The position numbers and the translations under genes were made by a program. DNA of 31,378 nt from a virus, in the IMG/VR virus record IMGVR_UViG_3300035681_000090, positions 1-31,378 of that record. One strand, 5' to 3'. Within the stretch, counting starts at the first letter, position 1; each line of letters begins with the position of its first letter. Positions 28,928 to 31,378 of this stretch are shown here, piece after piece. The notes beneath the pieces are model-generated. The model was given only the letters and a program-made list of their open reading frames with translations. It searched no databases and was not told where the DNA came from.

Positions 28928-29111
28928 GCCTGATCCTGCAGAAGAATACGCCGAAGAATACTGCGATTTGTTGCGCCTCAACTTTGGACCTATTACGCGC
29001 AACGATGTTGTTAGGGCTTTTATAACAGGCTTTCGAGCCGGGGAAATACATCAAGCCAACCGAGGATTAGACGTCTTGATTGACTATGAGCCTGAAGATG
29101 CCGACTCTTAA
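28914..29111 (+). CDS. small accessory protein with AFITGFRAG motif
   Basis: The 65-residue protein, MSKSKPDPAEEYAEEYCDLL then VVRAFITGFRAGEIHQANRGL, is acidic at both ends. The F-x-x-G-[FY]-x-A/G pattern matches the small accessory genes of the leftward block. It overlaps the upstream gene by 14 bp and the next one by 14 bp. Function is unknown. Confidence 0.6.
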   Translation: MSKSKPDPAEEYAEEYCDLLRLNFGPITRNDVVRAFITGFRAGEIHQANRGLDVLIDYEPEDADS

Positions 29112-29355
29112 CGAGATAGCCAAAGTATACGCTGAACGGTGTCTAAAAACTGGCGACCTACAGGCCGATATCGCTGCGGCCTACCTTGACGGGTATCAGC
29201 AAGCACAAACTGATATCGTACTTACTTGGCCGGTGCCTGTCGGTAACAGATGGTGGTATTATGACGCGAAATGTCTACCAGGAGGAGCGTATGCCACTAA
29301 CGAAAAAGGGTCTGAAAATCCGTCAAGCGATGATGAAGTATTACGGAAAAGATAA
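29098..29355 (+). CDS. small accessory protein with AYLDGYQQA motif
   Basis: The 85-residue protein starts at ATG 29,098, within the end of the upstream gene. MPTLNEIAKVYAERCLKTGDLQADIAAAYLDGYQQAQTD is helical and ends with the F/Y-x-x-GY family motif; VLTWPVPVGNRWWYYD is then beta-like. The last third overlaps the 5' end of the next gene by 65 bp, so the frame may end less meaningfully than it begins. No named family. Confidence 0.5.
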   Translation: MPTLNEIAKVYAERCLKTGDLQADIAAAYLDGYQQAQTDIVLTWPVPVGNRWWYYDAKCLPGGAYATNEKGSENPSSDDEVLRKR

Positions 29356-29440
29356 AGGTAAGGAAGTTTTCTACGCATCCGAAAACAAGGGTAACATTAA
29401 AGGTGTTACCAAAAAAAAAAAGGACACTGCTTCTGAGTGA
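29291..29440 (+). CDS. 49-residue conserved basic phage protein
   Basis: The 49-residue protein begins MPLTKKGLKIRQAMMKYYGKDKGKEVFYASENKGNIKGV, the pattern of a very common small phage protein. A strong GGAGGAG lies just before its ATG at 29,291, which fixes this start. It is too short for the usual length cut-offs, and the longer frame upstream is not supported. Near the end an A11 run encodes KKKK. Function is unknown. It is a reliable marker of tailed-phage gene clusters. Confidence 0.8.
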   Translation: MPLTKKGLKIRQAMMKYYGKDKGKEVFYASENKGNIKGVTKKKKDTASE

Positions 29441-30045
29441 ACGCTGATCTGCCACCGTTAAAAGTCTGGATACACAATCGCCATTTGACTCAGAACGATG
29501 AGGCAAGCGGTTACGAACCAGGCTATTTGTTTGCGCTGCAAAGTTATCGGGGACGGGCATTACAATTTCACGTGCTGCTTCAAAGCGGAGCGCACTTTCG
29601 GCATGTTCCTTTGCACTGGCTACTACACGCTCCAGGCGGCTCTGAGTGCTATGATTTAGAACGATTGCAGCTATGGGACTGTTACAGCTACAAGCCCGTG
29701 GTGAGCGTTCTAGACTTCTTGCGAGACTATGAAGTGCGAGCAATTCTAAAAGATAAAACAGAAGTGCCGGGAAAATACTACTGCACCGTTGACTGGTTAC
29801 CTGACAGCGACGACAAAGCTGGCTACGTGCTCCAACCCGATCAAAACAAGTGTGCTCACATTGTGCTTCTTGACAATGGCCAGATCGCGGCGTTACCAAC
29901 CAACCGGCTAGCGTTTCAAGACGGGTTTTTTATTGGCAACACTAGCCGCCCCGAAACAAAAGGCTACCGCACCATTGAAACTATCTGGACGGCTGAGGAT
30001 TCTAAACGGTGGTCGGTTGCAGATAAAGACGAGGTTTTCTATTAA
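29437..30045 (+). CDS. conserved phage protein of unknown function
   Basis: The 202-residue protein starts at a GTG overlapping the previous stop (GTGA). GYLFALQSYRGRALQFHVLLQSGAHFRHVPLHWLL is a strongly patterned segment I associate with unknown-function proteins in uncultured phage genomes. It is followed by CYDLERLQLWDCYSYKP and an ending of AEDSKRWSVADKDEVFY. No catalytic motif is visible. It looks like a globular, soluble protein. It sits just before the GIY-YIG-like gene. Confidence 0.65.
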   Translation: MNADLPPLKVWIHNRHLTQNDEASGYEPGYLFALQSYRGRALQFHVLLQSGAHFRHVPLHWLLHAPGGSECYDLERLQLWDCYSYKPVVSVLDFLRDYEVRAILKDKTEVPGKYYCTVDWLPDSDDKAGYVLQPDQNKCAHIVLLDNGQIAALPTNRLAFQDGFFIGNTSRPETKGYRTIETIWTAEDSKRWSVADKDEVFY

Positions 30046-30555
30046 GTGAATACAATGATCACTGAAGAACTAACATCAAAATTAGAAAATCTGCAGGAAG
30101 TAGTAAATGAGGTTGAATCATTTAGCGCCTTGTATGGCAGTAACAATACTGTAGGGTGGTTACTCAATCATTTCAAAGAAAACGGTCGCGTTTTGCCTTT
30201 GGAAATATGGCTATTAACTAGATCAACTTACATACGCAAAAATCAGTTGGAAGGATTGTATGCGTTATATGTCGAAAAACCGCACGTTAAAACGCAATGG
30301 GTAACTGATAAATCATTTGTTTATGTTGGCATTACTAAAAACATGAATCAAAGATGGTTGAATCACGAACCATGGGTTCGCAAAGTATTTTTGTCACAGG
30401 AACATTGGCCGAATAACGCAAACTGGCCGCGCTCTAAATTTTATTTCTGTTTCTACTCTTGTTTTTTAGAAGAAGCTCGAAAAATTGAAAGTGAATGTTG
30501 GGCCAACGCTGACGAATTGGGATTGAAAAGACTAAAAGAGTTGCAACAATTATAA
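30046..30555 (+). CDS. GIY-YIG-like nuclease (possible homing endonuclease)
   Basis: The 169-residue protein starts at a GTG at 30,046 or at ATG 30,055. LEGLYALYVEKPHVKTQWVTDKSFVYVGITKNMNQRWLNH matches the GIY-YIG core: GLY near residue 68, VYVG near 92, then an R and an H. The later EEARKIESECWAN supplies the Glu/Asn end of the fold. GIY-YIG nucleases cut DNA and include phage homing endonucleases. The gene is clearly AT-richer than its neighbours (the first 60 coding bases are about one-third G+C), which suggests later arrival. Catalytic Arg/Glu positions seem present. Confidence 0.6.
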   Translation: MNTMITEELTSKLENLQEVVNEVESFSALYGSNNTVGWLLNHFKENGRVLPLEIWLLTRSTYIRKNQLEGLYALYVEKPHVKTQWVTDKSFVYVGITKNMNQRWLNHEPWVRKVFLSQEHWPNNANWPRSKFYFCFYSCFLEEARKIESECWANADELGLKRLKELQQL

Positions 30556-30866
30556 TGACAAACTCAAAGGCCAAAGGATCAGCAGGCGAACGAGAACTAG
30601 CCGCCAAACTACGCGAGCATGGCTATACGGCTAGACGTACTCAACAATTCTGCGGTGCCGCCGGAGATTCTGACGTAGTGTGCAGCGAATTGGCGAATTA
30701 TCATATCGAATGCAAACGAGTAGAGCGCCTAAACGTGGATGCTGCCATGGATCAAGCACTGCGCGACTGCAATGATCGCACTCCTATCGTGGCACATCGT
30801 CGTAATCATAGACCTTGGCTCGTAACGATGTACCTTGAGGACTTTCTCAAGCTACAAAAGCCATGA
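30555..30866 (+). CDS. PD-(D/E)XK Holliday-junction resolvase-like nuclease
   Basis: The 103-residue protein, AKGSAGERELAAKLREHGYTARRTQQFCG then AAGDSDVVCSELANYHIECKRVE, shows the archaeal-Hjc-like/phage resolvase pattern: Glu12, Asp40 and Glu52-x-Lys54. Four-way DNA branch resolution fits with a RecT-type annealing protein in the same operon. It overlaps its upstream gene by one base. Start is the ATG at 30,555. The size (about 100 residues) is normal for this class. Confidence 0.85.
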   Translation: MTNSKAKGSAGERELAAKLREHGYTARRTQQFCGAAGDSDVVCSELANYHIECKRVERLNVDAAMDQALRDCNDRTPIVAHRRNHRPWLVTMYLEDFLKLQKP

Positions 30867-31345
30867 AGTACAAAGATATTATTCAGCCTGATCCGCAAGA
30901 CTTTGAAACACCTGAACGCAATCTCTGGTTTGCTGTCATTGAACGCGCCCTTAAAGACTATTGTTTCTTTTTTGACCGCTTGTGCAACACAGGAAACGGC
31001 AGCTTGGTTGTGTACGAACGCTTAACTGATAAGCATCGTCAATCATTTAACCTGCAAGCAATCGCTGAACTAAACCGATTACGTTGGTTTTTGTTTCTTA
31101 AAGATTCAGCACAATTTAATTTAACCTATTTGGCCGATCAGCTTTACGATGACGGTGAAGGTGCAGCGAGTAGCATTCGCAAAGCAGCAAAAGAGCAATT
31201 TAAAAGACATTTTATCGAGACTGAACTTGCCGGTAAGTTTGACGCTATCTGCGCTTACGTCAGAGACACAATAGCAATCGACCGCATTGAAAGCGCGCCA
31301 ATCGAATCAGCACTACGTTACAAACGCTACCGAATTGATCCTTAG
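30863..31345 (+). CDS. conserved phage protein of unknown function (DNA-replication side)
   Basis: The 160-residue protein starts at an ATG that overlaps the resolvase stop by 4 bp. PERNLWFAVIERALKDYCFF followed by AELNRLRWFLFLKDSAQFNLTYLADQLYDD is a pattern of unknown-function phage proteins often found near early replication genes ('P..rnLW.aVl..A..D'). It is rich in aromatic and basic residues and ends YKRYRIDP. No enzymatic motif was seen. Confidence 0.7.
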   Translation: MKYKDIIQPDPQDFETPERNLWFAVIERALKDYCFFFDRLCNTGNGSLVVYERLTDKHRQSFNLQAIAELNRLRWFLFLKDSAQFNLTYLADQLYDDGEGAASSIRKAAKEQFKRHFIETELAGKFDAICAYVRDTIAIDRIESAPIESALRYKRYRIDP

Positions 31346-31378
31346 CGTTTCTTCTTGTCTTTAATCGACCAAACTTGC
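31342..31378 (-). CDS. possible 3' end of a convergent leftward gene (very short)
   Basis: Leftward from the right edge, one frame reads QVWSIKDKKKR and stops at TAA (31,342-31,344), overlapping the previous stop codon. A lysine-rich end next to a convergent stop is plausible, but 12 codons are too few to judge. Confidence 0.25.
   Translation of the reverse strand, partial: QVWSIKDKKKR

Noticed and set aside
29411-29421. A11 run as a programmed slippage site
   Set aside because: Both shifted frames stop within a dozen codons and do not lead into the next gene, so no fusion product would result.
29297-29899. 200-codon leftward ORF over early genes
   Set aside because: It is antisense to two well-supported rightward genes with SDs and coupling, and shows no family pattern.
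1-31378. CRISPR array, diversity-generating retroelement, or integrase
   Set aside because: No regularly spaced direct repeats with unique spacers, no reverse transcriptase and no integrase pattern were found. The hairpin pair at 27.6 kb has only two copies.

Overview
This window is a segment of a tailed double-stranded DNA phage genome (free phage or prophage; the sequence alone does not decide). The packaging, head, neck and ejection genes suggest a short-tailed (podovirus-type) particle. There is a large terminase, a portal of 850 residues with a coiled-coil tail, a scaffold, a major capsid protein, an adaptor-like neck protein, a P22 gp10-like/tubular-B-like protein, several Q/A/G-rich internal virion proteins and a virion transglycosylase. 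I see no tail sheath, tape measure or major tail-tube gene. Base composition is moderate and gene packing is very tight, with many ATGA or TGATG overlaps. The host cannot be named from the sequence. The style resembles uncultured aquatic phages, which is an impression and not a search result.

Layout. Positions 1 to about 24,495 are read leftward. At the right is an XRE-type regulator (24.1-24.5 kb), followed by a possible small ORF, the small terminase, six small accessory genes, the large terminase and the portal. A fibre/collar pair and two small genes come next, then scaffold, major capsid, decoration-like and other small virion proteins, a LamG-like protein, neck proteins and internal/ejection proteins. 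The virion lytic transglycosylase follows. A tail-fibre gene runs off the left edge; it is open at position 1 and easy to miss. An intrinsic terminator at 11,661-11,687 interrupts this late operon just after the capsid-associated genes.

Positions 24,528 to 31,345 are read rightward and hold the early/replication side. They include small accessory genes, a 32-residue membrane peptide, a secreted protein, a non-coding control region (25,821-26,145), a RecT/Bet-type annealing protein and a ribbon-helix-helix-like protein. A tRNA-Asn follows, then a highly structured stretch (27,476-27,904), a helicase-loader-like protein, several small genes, a GIY-YIG-like nuclease and a PD-(D/E)XK Holliday-junction resolvase. 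No DNA polymerase, integrase, holin or endolysin is visible in the window.

The two most interesting non-coding regions are these. (a) 25.82-26.15 kb has four TGTCG motifs spaced exactly 11 bp apart, followed by an AT-rich stretch, a promoter-like site and a CTGTATACAG palindrome. That palindrome recurs at 28,646-28,657, directly against a start codon. (b) 27.48-27.87 kb, next to the tRNA, has a leftward TTGACA promoter candidate and a strong leftward terminator bracketing about 360 nt with no leftward ORF. It contains two near-identical hairpins that differ by exactly one compensatory base pair, other stems, and a G-run cluster. It is a candidate undescribed phage non-coding RNA, although an alternative rightward ORF cannot be excluded.
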